64,000 nt of DNA, taken from positions 310,001 through 374,000 of the forward strand of contig NZ_JAROCF010000001.1 in assembly GCF_030433685.1 (NCBI RefSeq). The letters are read 5' to 3'. The DNA comes from Leifsonia williamsii (GTDB lineage Bacteria > Actinomycetota > Actinomycetes > Actinomycetales > Microbacteriaceae). Numbering within the stretch: the first letter of the stretch is position 1; every line of letters begins with the position of its first letter. The notes below the pieces were generated by a model that did not search any database, was not told the origin of the DNA, and was given only the letters and a program-made list of their open reading frames with translations. The translations under genes were made by a program, and so were the position numbers. Below are positions 48,240-55,646 of this stretch, piece by piece.

Positions 48240-48671
48240 ATGAAATACATGCTGATCATGCGAGCCACCGACGCCGCCAAGGACGCCTACGACGAGATGG
48301 ACTTCAACGAGGTCATCACCGCCATGGGCACGTACAACGAGCAGCTCATCAACGCCGGCGTACTCCTGGCGGGCGAGGGCCTGTCCGACGACGTGGCGAC
48401 GACCGGGTTCGTGGTCGACTTCTCGACCACGCCTCCGACCGTCACCGACGGCCCCTACGGCGAGACCCACGAGCTCTTCAACGGCTTCTGGATCCTGCAG
48501 GTCGGGTCCAAGGAGGAGGCGGCGGAGTGGGCGAGCCGCTGCCCGCTCGGCCCCGGATCCAAGCTGGAGGTGCGCCGCGTGACCGACGAGAGCGACTTCG
48601 CCGGGTACGAGGACAACGAGTACCTCCAGAAGGAGGCCGGCTGGCGCGCCGAGCTCGGCGAGAAGGCCTGA
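48240..48671 (+). CDS. DGPF/YCII-domain protein, partner of the ECF42 sigma factor
   Basis: A 143-residue protein from ATG 48240 behind AAGGAG. It opens MKYMLIMRATD and carries the family motif TVTDGPYGETHELFNGFWIL. The ferredoxin-like YCII/DGPF fold is regularly encoded beside ECF42 sigma factors and is usually the main target of that sigma. The biochemical function is not established. The sigma gene starts seven bases downstream. Confidence 0.88.
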   Translation: MKYMLIMRATDAAKDAYDEMDFNEVITAMGTYNEQLINAGVLLAGEGLSDDVATTGFVVDFSTTPPTVTDGPYGETHELFNGFWILQVGSKEEAAEWASRCPLGPGSKLEVRRVTDESDFAGYEDNEYLQKEAGWRAELGEKA

Positions 48672-48678
48672 TCCGGGC

Positions 48679-49917
48679 ATGTCCGACGTCGCCGCGCGGG
48701 TGGAGGCGGTGTGGCGCATCGAGAGCGCCCGCATCGTCGCCACCCTCGCGCGCGTCACCGGCGACGTGGGCCTCGCCGAGGATCTGGCGCAGGAGGCGCT
48801 CGTGGAGGCGCTGGGCCAGTGGCCGCGCGACGGCGTCCCGGCGAATCCGGGCGCCTGGCTCACCGCGGTCGCGAAGCGCCGCGCGATCGACCACTGGCGC
48901 CGCCGCGACCGGCTCGACGAGCGGTACCGGGCGCTGGCCCACGACCTCGACGACACGACCGAGGACGACTGGGAGCCGATCCCCGACGACGTGCTGCGCC
49001 TCGTGTTCACGGCGTGCCACCCCGTGCTCTCGAGGGAGGCGCAGATCGCCCTCACGCTGCGGGTCGTCGCGGGCATGACCACGCAGGAGATCGCCCGCCT
49101 GTACTTCGTGCCGGTCGCGACCGTGCAGCAGCGGATCGTCCGGGCGAAGAAGACGATCACGGAGGCGCGGGTGCCCTTCGAGACACCCGACCCGGCCGAG
49201 TGGACCGCCCGGCTCGGCGCGGTGCTGAGCGTCGTCTACCTGATCTTCACCGAGGGCTACGCCGCCACCTCCGGCGACCGCTGGGTGCGAGCCGAGCTGG
49301 CGGAGGAGGCGCTCCGCCTCGGCAGGATGGTCGCGGCGCTGCTGCCGCGTGAGCCGGAGGCGCACGGGCTCGTGGCGCTGATGGAGCTGCAGGCGTCGCG
49401 CTTCGCCGCGCGCACCTCCCCCGACGGCACGCCGGTCCTGCTCGCGGACCAGGACCGCACCCGCTGGGACCGCGCCCAGATCGCGCGCGGCAGGGCGGCG
49501 CTCGCCCGGGCCGACGCGCTGGGCCGCGGGCGCGGGCCGTATGCGCTGCAGGCAGCGATCGCCGAATGCCACGCGATCGCCCCGAGCGTCGAGGCCACGG
49601 ACTGGGCGCGCATCGTTCTGCTGTACGAGATCCTCGGCAGGGTGGCGCCGGGGCCGATCGTGGAGCTCAACCGCGCGGCCGCCGTCTCGATGGCGACCGG
49701 GCCGGCGTCCGCCCTCCTCATCGTCGACCGCCTGGCTGCGGAGGGCGCGCTGCGCGGCTCGCACCTCCTCCCGAGCGTGCGCGGGGAGCTGCTGGCCCAG
49801 CTCGGGCGGCACGAGGAGGCGGCTGCCGAGCTGACCGCGGCCGCGGGGCTCGCCGGGAACGAGCGGGAGCGGGAGGTGCTGCTGCGGAAGGCGGGGGAGG
49901 TGCGGGGGCGTGGGTGA
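48679..49917 (+). CDS. ECF42-group RNA polymerase sigma factor with C-terminal extension
   Basis: A 412-residue protein. The sigma2 region has ARVTGDVGLAEDLAQEALVE and the sigma4 region has GMTTQEIARLYFVPVATVQQ. An extension of about 200 residues with TPR-like helices follows (FTEGYAATSGDRWVRAELAE to the C-terminus). That architecture defines ECF42, whose extension is needed for activity in place of an anti-sigma factor; no anti-sigma gene is present here either. Encoded with its DGPF partner; both are probably transcribed from the promoter at 48140. Confidence 0.9.
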   Translation: MSDVAARVEAVWRIESARIVATLARVTGDVGLAEDLAQEALVEALGQWPRDGVPANPGAWLTAVAKRRAIDHWRRRDRLDERYRALAHDLDDTTEDDWEPIPDDVLRLVFTACHPVLSREAQIALTLRVVAGMTTQEIARLYFVPVATVQQRIVRAKKTITEARVPFETPDPAEWTARLGAVLSVVYLIFTEGYAATSGDRWVRAELAEEALRLGRMVAALLPREPEAHGLVALMELQASRFAARTSPDGTPVLLADQDRTRWDRAQIARGRAALARADALGRGRGPYALQAAIAECHAIAPSVEATDWARIVLLYEILGRVAPGPIVELNRAAAVSMATGPASALLIVDRLAAEGALRGSHLLPSVRGELLAQLGRHEEAAAELTAAAGLAGNEREREVLLRKAGEVRGRG

Positions 49918-49977
49918 GTGTCACGATTCGACGACGATTCACACCGCCTCCACAACCGCCGTCGCTACCGTGAGACC

Positions 49978-50772
49978 ATGCCGCAGGACCTCGACGCCGA
50001 CGCCGCCCCCGCACCCCAGGGACCGTTCACCGGGCCCGCGCCGCTCGCCGGCGAGCACGGCGGGCCGCTGCTCTCGTCGCGGGCGATCGAGGCGTTGCAG
50101 AGCATCGACCCCGACACGCTGAGCGAGGTGCAGGCGTTCCGGGCCGATTTCGCGCGGTTCATCATGCCGTACAAGTTCGGCATCGACGAGATCTCGACGA
50201 AGGTGTCCATCCTGCGCGAGGAGTTCGCCGAGCTGCACGACTACAACCCGATCGAGCACATCTCCAGCCGGCTCAAGTCGGCGGAGAGCATCGAGCAGAA
50301 GGTGGTCCGCAAGAACTGCGAGCCGTCGTTCGAGGCCATCCGCGACGCGATCACGGACATCGCCGGCGTGCGGATCGTATGCTCCTTCGTCTCCGACGTC
50401 TACCGCGTCTTCGAGCTGCTCACCGCGCAGGAGGACGTGCGGGTCCTGCGGGTGAAGGACTACATCGCCCACCCGAAGCCGAACGGCTACAAGAGCCTCC
50501 ACGTGATCGTCGAGGTTCCCGTGTTCCTCAGCGGCGGCCCGGTCGACGTGCCGGTCGAGATCCAGCTGCGCACGGTCGCCATGGACTTCTGGGCGAGCCT
50601 CGAGCACAAGATCTACTACAAGTACGACGGGGAGGTGCCGGGCGCCCTCCTGCGCGACCTCACCGCCGCCGCGAGCACCGCCGGACAGCTCGACGTGACG
50701 ATGGAGGGGCTGCACCGTCAGGTGCGCGGCGACACCGGCGGGGTGCAGTACACGCTGCCTCAGCGCGTGTAA
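49978..50772 (+). CDS. Small alarmone synthetase (GTP pyrophosphokinase, RelA/SpoT synthetase domain)
   Basis: A 264-residue single-domain (p)ppGpp synthetase from ATG 49978. Synthetase motifs are DIAGVRIVCSF, HPKPNGYKSLHVIVEVP and VEIQLRTVAMDFWASLEHK. The HD hydrolase and TGS/ACT domains of long Rel are absent, as in YjbM/YwaC-type proteins. It would make alarmone from GTP or GDP and ATP under stress. A GTG at 49918 is in frame but overlaps the preceding gene's end and adds a non-conserved stretch. Confidence 0.88.
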   Translation: MPQDLDADAAPAPQGPFTGPAPLAGEHGGPLLSSRAIEALQSIDPDTLSEVQAFRADFARFIMPYKFGIDEISTKVSILREEFAELHDYNPIEHISSRLKSAESIEQKVVRKNCEPSFEAIRDAITDIAGVRIVCSFVSDVYRVFELLTAQEDVRVLRVKDYIAHPKPNGYKSLHVIVEVPVFLSGGPVDVPVEIQLRTVAMDFWASLEHKIYYKYDGEVPGALLRDLTAAASTAGQLDVTMEGLHRQVRGDTGGVQYTLPQRV

Positions 50773-50807
50773 CCGCACCCCGCCTCCACCTCCACCCCGC
50801 GTCGGGG

Positions 50808-51581
50808 CTACTCGGCACTCGGCACCCGCTCCACCTCCGTGAGCCAGGCGTCGAACGTCTGCGTGCCGAGGCGCGCGGCCGGGCCGGCGAGGAGAGTGCC
50901 GTCGCGCAGCGCACGGCCCCAGCGCCCCGGCAGCGGTACGGCGAGCACCCGTCCGCCGTCGCCGATCGCGGCGAGGTAGCGGCGCACGAGCGTCGGCATG
51001 TCCTCGACACGCGGGCCGGCGATGTCGCCCGCGCGGCCGCGGGGCTCACCCACCGCGATCCCGGCGAGCGCCGCTCCGACCTCCGCGGCGGCGACCGGCT
51101 GCGAGGTCATGGCGGGCACGATCCGCAGCCGGCCCGGCTTGCCCCGGCCGGCCAGCTGCGCGGCGAACTCATGGAACTGGGTGGCGCGGAGGATGCTCCA
51201 GCCGGTGCCCGACTCCTCCACGAGCTGCTCCTGGAGGGCCTTGCCGGCGTAATAGGCGGCGGGAGCCTCCGCCGCGCCGATGATCGAGAGCGCGACGTGA
51301 TGCGGGACGCCGGCGGAGCGCTCCGCTGTCAGCAAGGTCTGCGTGACACTGCGGAAGAAGCGCTTCGAGACCGAGCCGCTGAGCGTCTCCACGGACGCGA
51401 CGTCCACCACGGCGGCGCAGCCGGCGAGCGTCTTCGCGACGGCGTCGACGGCCGCGGGGCCTCCGGTCAGGTCGACGCCGCGCGAGCGGCTGAGCACGAC
51501 CGGCTCGTGGCCGGCCTGCTGCAGGGCGGTGACGACGTGGCGGCCGACGACGCCCGTCCCTCCGGCGACGGCGACCCTCAT
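50808..51581 (-). CDS. NmrA-like NAD(P)-binding epimerase/reductase, ECF41 partner
   Basis: A 257-residue atypical SDR with the nucleotide motif VAVAGGTGVVGRHVVTAL at the N-terminus and no YxxxK catalytic pair that is easy to place (YYAGKALQEQL may be it). Genes for a decarboxylase, oxidoreductase or epimerase are the usual neighbours and targets of ECF41 sigma factors. It is the second gene of the divergent operon; its ATG overlaps the stop of the membrane-protein gene by four bases. Confidence 0.82.
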   Translation of the reverse strand: MRVAVAGGTGVVGRHVVTALQQAGHEPVVLSRSRGVDLTGGPAAVDAVAKTLAGCAAVVDVASVETLSGSVSKRFFRSVTQTLLTAERSAGVPHHVALSIIGAAEAPAAYYAGKALQEQLVEESGTGWSILRATQFHEFAAQLAGRGKPGRLRIVPAMTSQPVAAAEVGAALAGIAVGEPRGRAGDIAGPRVEDMPTLVRRYLAAIGDGGRVLAVPLPGRWGRALRDGTLLAGPAARLGTQTFDAWLTEVERVPSAE

Positions 51582-52024
51582 CGGAGCACCTCCGCTGCGG
51601 TCGGGCGGCCTTTTGTGACGGTGTGCTTGCGGACGGGCAGCAGCAGGGCCAGGCCGAGGAGGGCGCTCAACCCGAGCGAGACGAGCGCGCCGGCGATGTC
51701 TCCGGCCGACCCCTCGGGGTGGGAGGCGTGATAGCCGAAGTGCAGCACGCCGAACACCGCCCAGGCCAGCCCGACGACCCTCCCCGGCTGGGCGGAGCGG
51801 GAGAGCGCCGCGGCGAGGCTGGCGGCGCCGAGGCCGAGGTAGAGGGCGCCGACGTCGCGGATGAGGTGCTCGTTGAAGGGGCCGTCGACGTCGATCCAGT
51901 GCAGGCCGAATCCGGGGAAGGAGCGGTAGAAGGCGTCCGGCGCCGCGAAGGCCCAGCCGCCCACGTACGCCCCGAGGGCGACGCCGAGCGCGAGCAGCGC
52001 CCGGCGGAGAGGTGTGTTGTCCAT
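51578..52024 (-). CDS. Small four-helix membrane protein of the ECF41 operon
   Basis: A 148-residue protein with four predicted membrane helices (about residues 8-27, 58-76, 85-100 and 113-133). The extracytoplasmic loop holds FPGFGLHWIDVDGPFNEHLI, and a helix carries HFGYHASHPEG. It looks like a DUF4345/DoxX-type membrane protein; the function is unknown. The ATG at 52024 is only nine bases from the predicted -10 element, so the mRNA may be leaderless. Confidence 0.75.
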   Translation of the reverse strand: MDNTPLRRALLALGVALGAYVGGWAFAAPDAFYRSFPGFGLHWIDVDGPFNEHLIRDVGALYLGLGAASLAAALSRSAQPGRVVGLAWAVFGVLHFGYHASHPEGSAGDIAGALVSLGLSALLGLALLLPVRKHTVTKGRPTAAEVLR

Positions 52025-52033
52025 ACCCCTGTT

Positions 52034-52060
52034 GACGAAGTGGAATGCAGGAATGTGAGG
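52034..52060 (-). promoter_or_regulatory. Predicted ECF41 promoter for the membrane-protein/epimerase operon
   Basis: On the minus strand CCTCACA (52060-52054) and CGTC (52037-52034) are separated by exactly 16 bases, as in the ECF41 consensus TGTCACA-N16-CGTC (five of seven at -35, all four at -10). Confidence 0.6.
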
Positions 52061-52065
52061 TGGAA

Positions 52066-52092
52066 AGTCACACCGGGGCTTGCTGATCCGTC
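52066..52092 (+). promoter_or_regulatory. Predicted autoregulatory ECF41 promoter
   Basis: AGTCACA at 52066-52072 and CGTC at 52089-52092 have a 16-base spacer and match TGTCACA-N16-CGTC at ten of eleven positions. It is 28 bases upstream of the sigma gene's ATG and back to back with the minus-strand copy. Confidence 0.65.
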
Positions 52093-52119
52093 TTAATGGT
52101 CGAGACGGAAGGGGACGGC

Positions 52120-53025
52120 ATGGTTCAGGAGGATGCGGTGACGGTCGACGAGGCGGTGATCGCCGAGCGGCGGCACCTGCTCGCGCTCGCGTACCGGATG
52201 CTGGGCACGGTGTCCGAGGCCGAGGACGCCGTGCAGGAGACATATGCGCGCTGGTACCGCCTCACGGCCGCCGAGCGCGATGCGATCCAGTCGCCCGCCG
52301 CCTGGCTCACCAGGGTCGCGAGCCGGGTGTGCCTCGACGTGCTCGGCTCGGCGCGGGCGCGGCGCGAGCGGTACGTCGGGCCGTGGCTCCCGGAGCCCGT
52401 GCCGTCCGATGCGTTCGCGGGGGCGTCTGCACCCGCCGACCCGCTCGACCGGGTGACGCTGGACGACTCGGTGAGCATGGCCCTCCTCCTCGTGCTCGAA
52501 TCGATGACCCCGGCCGAGCGCGTCGCCTTCGTGCTGCACGACGTGTTCGGGATGCCCTTCGACGAGATCGCGGAGACCGTCGGCCGCTCCCCCGCCGCCT
52601 GTCGCCAGCTGGCGACCTCCGCGCGGCGACGGGTCCGGGAGGGGCGCGAGCAGCCGGTGGCGCGTGCCGAGCACGACCGGGTGGTGCGCGCCTTCGCGGC
52701 GGCGACGGACGGTGGTGACCTCGCCCAGCTCGTCGCGGTTCTCGATCCGGAGGTGGTGCTGACCTCCGACGGCGGCGGCATCGTGAGCGCGGCGCGGCGG
52801 CCCGTGCACGGCGCGGACAACGTGGCCCGGTTCATCCTCGGGCTCGTCGAGAAGTTCCCGGAGGCGAGGCTCGAGCCGCGCGAGACCGCCGACGGTCTCG
52901 GCTTCGTCGAGGTGCAGGGCGACCGCATCACGGGCGTCATCACGCTGAGCGTCCGCGACGGCGTGGTGTCGGGCATCCGGGCGGTGCGCAACCCCGAGAA
53001 GCTCACGCTCTGGGGCCCGGCGTGA
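52120..53025 (+). CDS. sigJ: ECF41-group sigma factor with SnoaL-like C-terminal domain (SigJ-like)
   Basis: A 301-residue sigma factor. ATG 52120 follows the strong site GGAAGGGGA; an earlier ATG at 52096 is less likely. Sigma2 has AYRMLGTVSEAEDAVQETYA, sigma4 has FGMPFDEIAETVGRSPAACR, and the SnoaL-like extension carries the ECF41 signatures SDGGG and RNPEKL. In this group the extension tunes activity instead of a separate anti-sigma factor. It probably activates itself and the divergent operon. Confidence 0.9.
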   Translation: MVQEDAVTVDEAVIAERRHLLALAYRMLGTVSEAEDAVQETYARWYRLTAAERDAIQSPAAWLTRVASRVCLDVLGSARARRERYVGPWLPEPVPSDAFAGASAPADPLDRVTLDDSVSMALLLVLESMTPAERVAFVLHDVFGMPFDEIAETVGRSPAACRQLATSARRRVREGREQPVARAEHDRVVRAFAAATDGGDLAQLVAVLDPEVVLTSDGGGIVSAARRPVHGADNVARFILGLVEKFPEARLEPRETADGLGFVEVQGDRITGVITLSVRDGVVSGIRAVRNPEKLTLWGPA

Positions 53026-53074
53026 GCGTCGCGTCGTTCACCCTCCGTTCCCCGCCCGGCCCTACGCTGTCCCC

Positions 53075-54511
53075 ATGACGACCGACCATCCGGGAGGCCG
53101 TGGTGCGGGCGACGACGCCCTGGTGACCACCGCGACCCCGCTCTTCGCCGACAGCGCGGCCGACCGCCGCATCCCCCGCCGGTGGGTGGTGTCGTGGGCG
53201 GCGTGGGACTGGGGAGGCGCGGCCTTCAACGCGGTCATCACGACCTTCGTCTTCACGGTGTACCTGACGAGCAGCCTGTTCGTGGACCCTCCGGTCGTCG
53301 CCGCTCGGGATGCCGAGACGTCGGGCTCGGGACCGGCGCACACCGCGTACGAGGCGGCGGTCGCCACGCTCTCCAGCGGACTGGCGTGGGGCGTTGGACT
53401 GGCGGGTGCCGTGGTCGCGATCCTCGCGCCGGTACTGGGGAGGCGCACCGACGGCTCCGGGAGGCGCAAGCTCTGGCTCGGCATCAACACCGGGGCCGTC
53501 GTGGTCGCGACCGCGCTGATGTTCTTCGTCGTCGGCTCGCCGGCGTACTTCCTGCTCGGCGTGGCGCTGGTCGCGATCGGCACGGTGTTCTACGAGATCG
53601 CCACGGTCAACTACAACGCGATGCTGGTGCAGGTGTCGACGCCGCGGACGGTCGGCCGGGTCAGCGGCATCGGCTGGGGCGCGGGCTATCTCGGGGGCAT
53701 CGTGCTCCTCCTGATCGTCTACTTCGGGATGGTGACCGGCAACGACGACGGCACCGGCGGGCTGCTGCACGTCCCGGAGGACGGCGGGCTGAACATCCGC
53801 ATCATCGCGCTGATCGCGGCACTGTGGACGCTGGTCTTCTCACTGCCTGTGCTGTTCGTCGTGCCCGAGATGACACCGAACGCGCGGACCAGGCGGGTCG
53901 GATTCTTCGAGTCGTACGCGGTGCTCGTCAGGGACATCGGGAGGCTGTGGAAGGAGAGCAGGAACACCGTCCTGTTCCTGATCGCGTCCGCGCTGTTCCG
54001 TGACGGGCTGGTCGGCGTGTTCACGTTCGGCGGCATCCTGGCGCAGGGCACGTTCGGCTTCACCAGCGGCCAAGTGATCGTGTTCGCGATCGCGGCGAAC
54101 GTGGTCGCCGGTGTCAGCACCCTCCTCTCCGGGAGGCTGGACGACCGCTTCGGACCGAAGGCGGTGATCGTCACGTCGCTGATCGGCCTGATCATCGCGG
54201 GCACGGCGGTCTTCTTCACGCACGACCTGGGCGCGACGGCGTTCTGGGTGGGTGGGCTGGTGCTGTGCCTGTTCGTGGGGCCGGCGCAGTCGGCGAGCCG
54301 GACCTTCCTGGCACGCGTCACACCGGCCGGACGTGAGGGCGAGGTGTTCGGGCTGTACGCGACGACCGGGCGGGCGGTGTCGTTCCTGGCGCCGACGCTG
54401 TTCGCGGTGTTCGTCGCGATCGGCGGGGCGCAGTTCTGGGGGATCCTGGCGATCGTGCTGGTGCTCGCGGTGGGGCTGGCGTTGCTGGTGCCGGTGAAGG
54501 CGGTGCGGTAG
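53075..54511 (+). CDS. MFS transporter of the UMF1 type
   Basis: A 478-residue protein with about 12 membrane helices. Family features are WVVSWAAWDWGGAAFNAVIT at helix 1, the motif-A-like LGRRTDGSGRRKLWL, GIGWGAGYLGGIVLL, and the second-half motif ASRTFLARVTPAGREGEVFG. This is the UMF1 (Atg22-like) group, for which amino-acid or other metabolite efflux has been proposed. Substrate unknown. Follows the ECF41 gene by about 50 bases but has its own start region. Confidence 0.85.
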   Translation: MTTDHPGGRGAGDDALVTTATPLFADSAADRRIPRRWVVSWAAWDWGGAAFNAVITTFVFTVYLTSSLFVDPPVVAARDAETSGSGPAHTAYEAAVATLSSGLAWGVGLAGAVVAILAPVLGRRTDGSGRRKLWLGINTGAVVVATALMFFVVGSPAYFLLGVALVAIGTVFYEIATVNYNAMLVQVSTPRTVGRVSGIGWGAGYLGGIVLLLIVYFGMVTGNDDGTGGLLHVPEDGGLNIRIIALIAALWTLVFSLPVLFVVPEMTPNARTRRVGFFESYAVLVRDIGRLWKESRNTVLFLIASALFRDGLVGVFTFGGILAQGTFGFTSGQVIVFAIAANVVAGVSTLLSGRLDDRFGPKAVIVTSLIGLIIAGTAVFFTHDLGATAFWVGGLVLCLFVGPAQSASRTFLARVTPAGREGEVFGLYATTGRAVSFLAPTLFAVFVAIGGAQFWGILAIVLVLAVGLALLVPVKAVR

Positions 54512-54636
54512 GCCCGGTTGGGTGCGTTGGGCGCTGAGCGCGGGGGTCGGGGTTGGGCGGCCGGGCGCGCATCGGGGTCGGTGGTTGGTAATGCAGGAGA
54601 CTTCGCCCGACACGCCGGTGAAGTGCGGGTAAGTCC

Positions 54637-54667
54637 GGAGATTCTGGCCGGGAGAGGCCGAATCTCC
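54637..54667. terminator. Terminator between the UMF1 transporter and the MarR gene
   Basis: GGAGATTC (54637-54644) with GGCC pairs with GGCC and GAATCTCC (54660-54667), with one bulged base; TCCCTTTCC follows. It lies between convergent genes within the 54512-54737 gap; nothing else is evident there. Confidence 0.7.
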
Positions 54668-54737
54668 TCCCTTTCCGACGGGGTGCCGGTCGGCCGGTGG
54701 GCGGGGCGGATGGCGAAGCCGGGTCAGAGAGGGACGG

Positions 54738-55592
54738 TCAGGCGCGCGGCCAGGACTGGGCGAAGCGCGCGAAGAGGGTGGCGAAGGTCTGCGCCTCCTC
54801 GGGGGTGAAGTCGGCGAGGGCCGCCTCGACGGCGGTCCGGCGGTGCGAGCGGACCTCCGAGAGCTGGGCGCGCCCGGCGGTGGTGAGCTCGAGCAGCGCC
54901 CGCCGCGCGTCGGAGGGATCGGGCACGCGGCGGACGTGGCCGCGCTCAACGCCCTCCTGCACCAGCCGGCTCGCGCGCGGCTGATCGACGCCGATCGCGG
55001 CCGCCAGGGTGCTGACCGAGAGCGGACGTCCGGCGCTGTCGGCGGCCTCGAGCGCCTCCAGCATACGGAAGCGTGCCATGCGGCCGAAGGCGGCGTCGCG
55101 TCCGCGGGCTGCGCCGCGCGAGCGGTCGGCCTCTCGCCGGCGCGGGTCGTCGCCGAAGGCGCCCTGCGGGAGGTTCGGTTCGCCGGGTGCGCCCCTGCCG
55201 GCGCTGGCGTTGCCCGTGGACGCGGCATCGGATACGTCGTGCGCGCCTGTGGCGTGCGGGTCGCCGGAGGAGTTTGCGCCGCCCGAGGCGTGCGGGTCGC
55301 CGGCGGCGTGCGCGTCGCCCGAAGCGTGCGCGTCGCCGGGGCCGTGGCCGGCATGGGGGCCCGGCCAGCCTCCTCGTCCCGGCCAAGCGCCGCGGGGGCC
55401 GTGGCCGGGGGCGCCCTCCCACGGACCATGCTGGCCGGCGCCGTGGGCGCCCGGGCCGTACGGGCCCGCGCCGTGCGGACCCCACGGGCCGCGGCGGCGG
55501 GGGTCGCGGCGCAGCGCGGCGAGCGCGGCCTCGATCATCGCGATGACGTCCGCCGAGGGCGAACCCTGCTGGTCTTGACCATGCTCCGACAT
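54738..55592 (-). CDS. MarR-family regulator with long Gly/Pro/His-rich N-terminal region
   Basis: A 284-residue protein from ATG 55592. After a short helix (ADVIAMIEAALAALRRD), residues about 30-165 are low complexity. They begin with GPWGPHGAGPYGPGAHG and continue with repeated GDAHASGDAHAAGDPHASGG units rich in His and Asp, a plausible metal-binding tail. Residues 165-284 form an intact winged helix with HTH LSVSTLAAAIGVDQPRASRL and a wing containing DPSDARRALLELT. The start codon lies inside one of two operator dyads, so the gene is probably autoregulated and possibly leaderless (TATAGT at 55605-55600). It faces the His-rich regulator at 55647. Confidence 0.8.
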   Translation of the reverse strand: MSEHGQDQQGSPSADVIAMIEAALAALRRDPRRRGPWGPHGAGPYGPGAHGAGQHGPWEGAPGHGPRGAWPGRGGWPGPHAGHGPGDAHASGDAHAAGDPHASGGANSSGDPHATGAHDVSDAASTGNASAGRGAPGEPNLPQGAFGDDPRRREADRSRGAARGRDAAFGRMARFRMLEALEAADSAGRPLSVSTLAAAIGVDQPRASRLVQEGVERGHVRRVPDPSDARRALLELTTAGRAQLSEVRSHRRTAVEAALADFTPEEAQTFATLFARFAQSWPRA

Positions 55593-55630
55593 GTATGTAA
55601 CTATACATTCAGTTGTATCAGTACATGCAA
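55591..55630. promoter_or_regulatory. Pair of 18-base operator dyads between two divergent regulators
   Basis: ATGTATgtaactATACAT (55591-55608) and TTGTATcagtacATGCAA (55613-55630) share the half-site WTGTAT and both have six-base spacers. Their centres are 22 bases apart, two helical turns, which suits cooperative binding of two MarR dimers on one DNA face. The first dyad overlaps the start codon of the minus-strand regulator. Confidence 0.75.
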
Positions 55631-55646
55631 ACAGAAAGGTCGAACG

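Noticed and set aside
46479..49160. An 893-residue extension of the MFS transporter
   Set aside because: The extra part is antisense to the DGPF and ECF42 genes; the transporter starts naturally at 48062.
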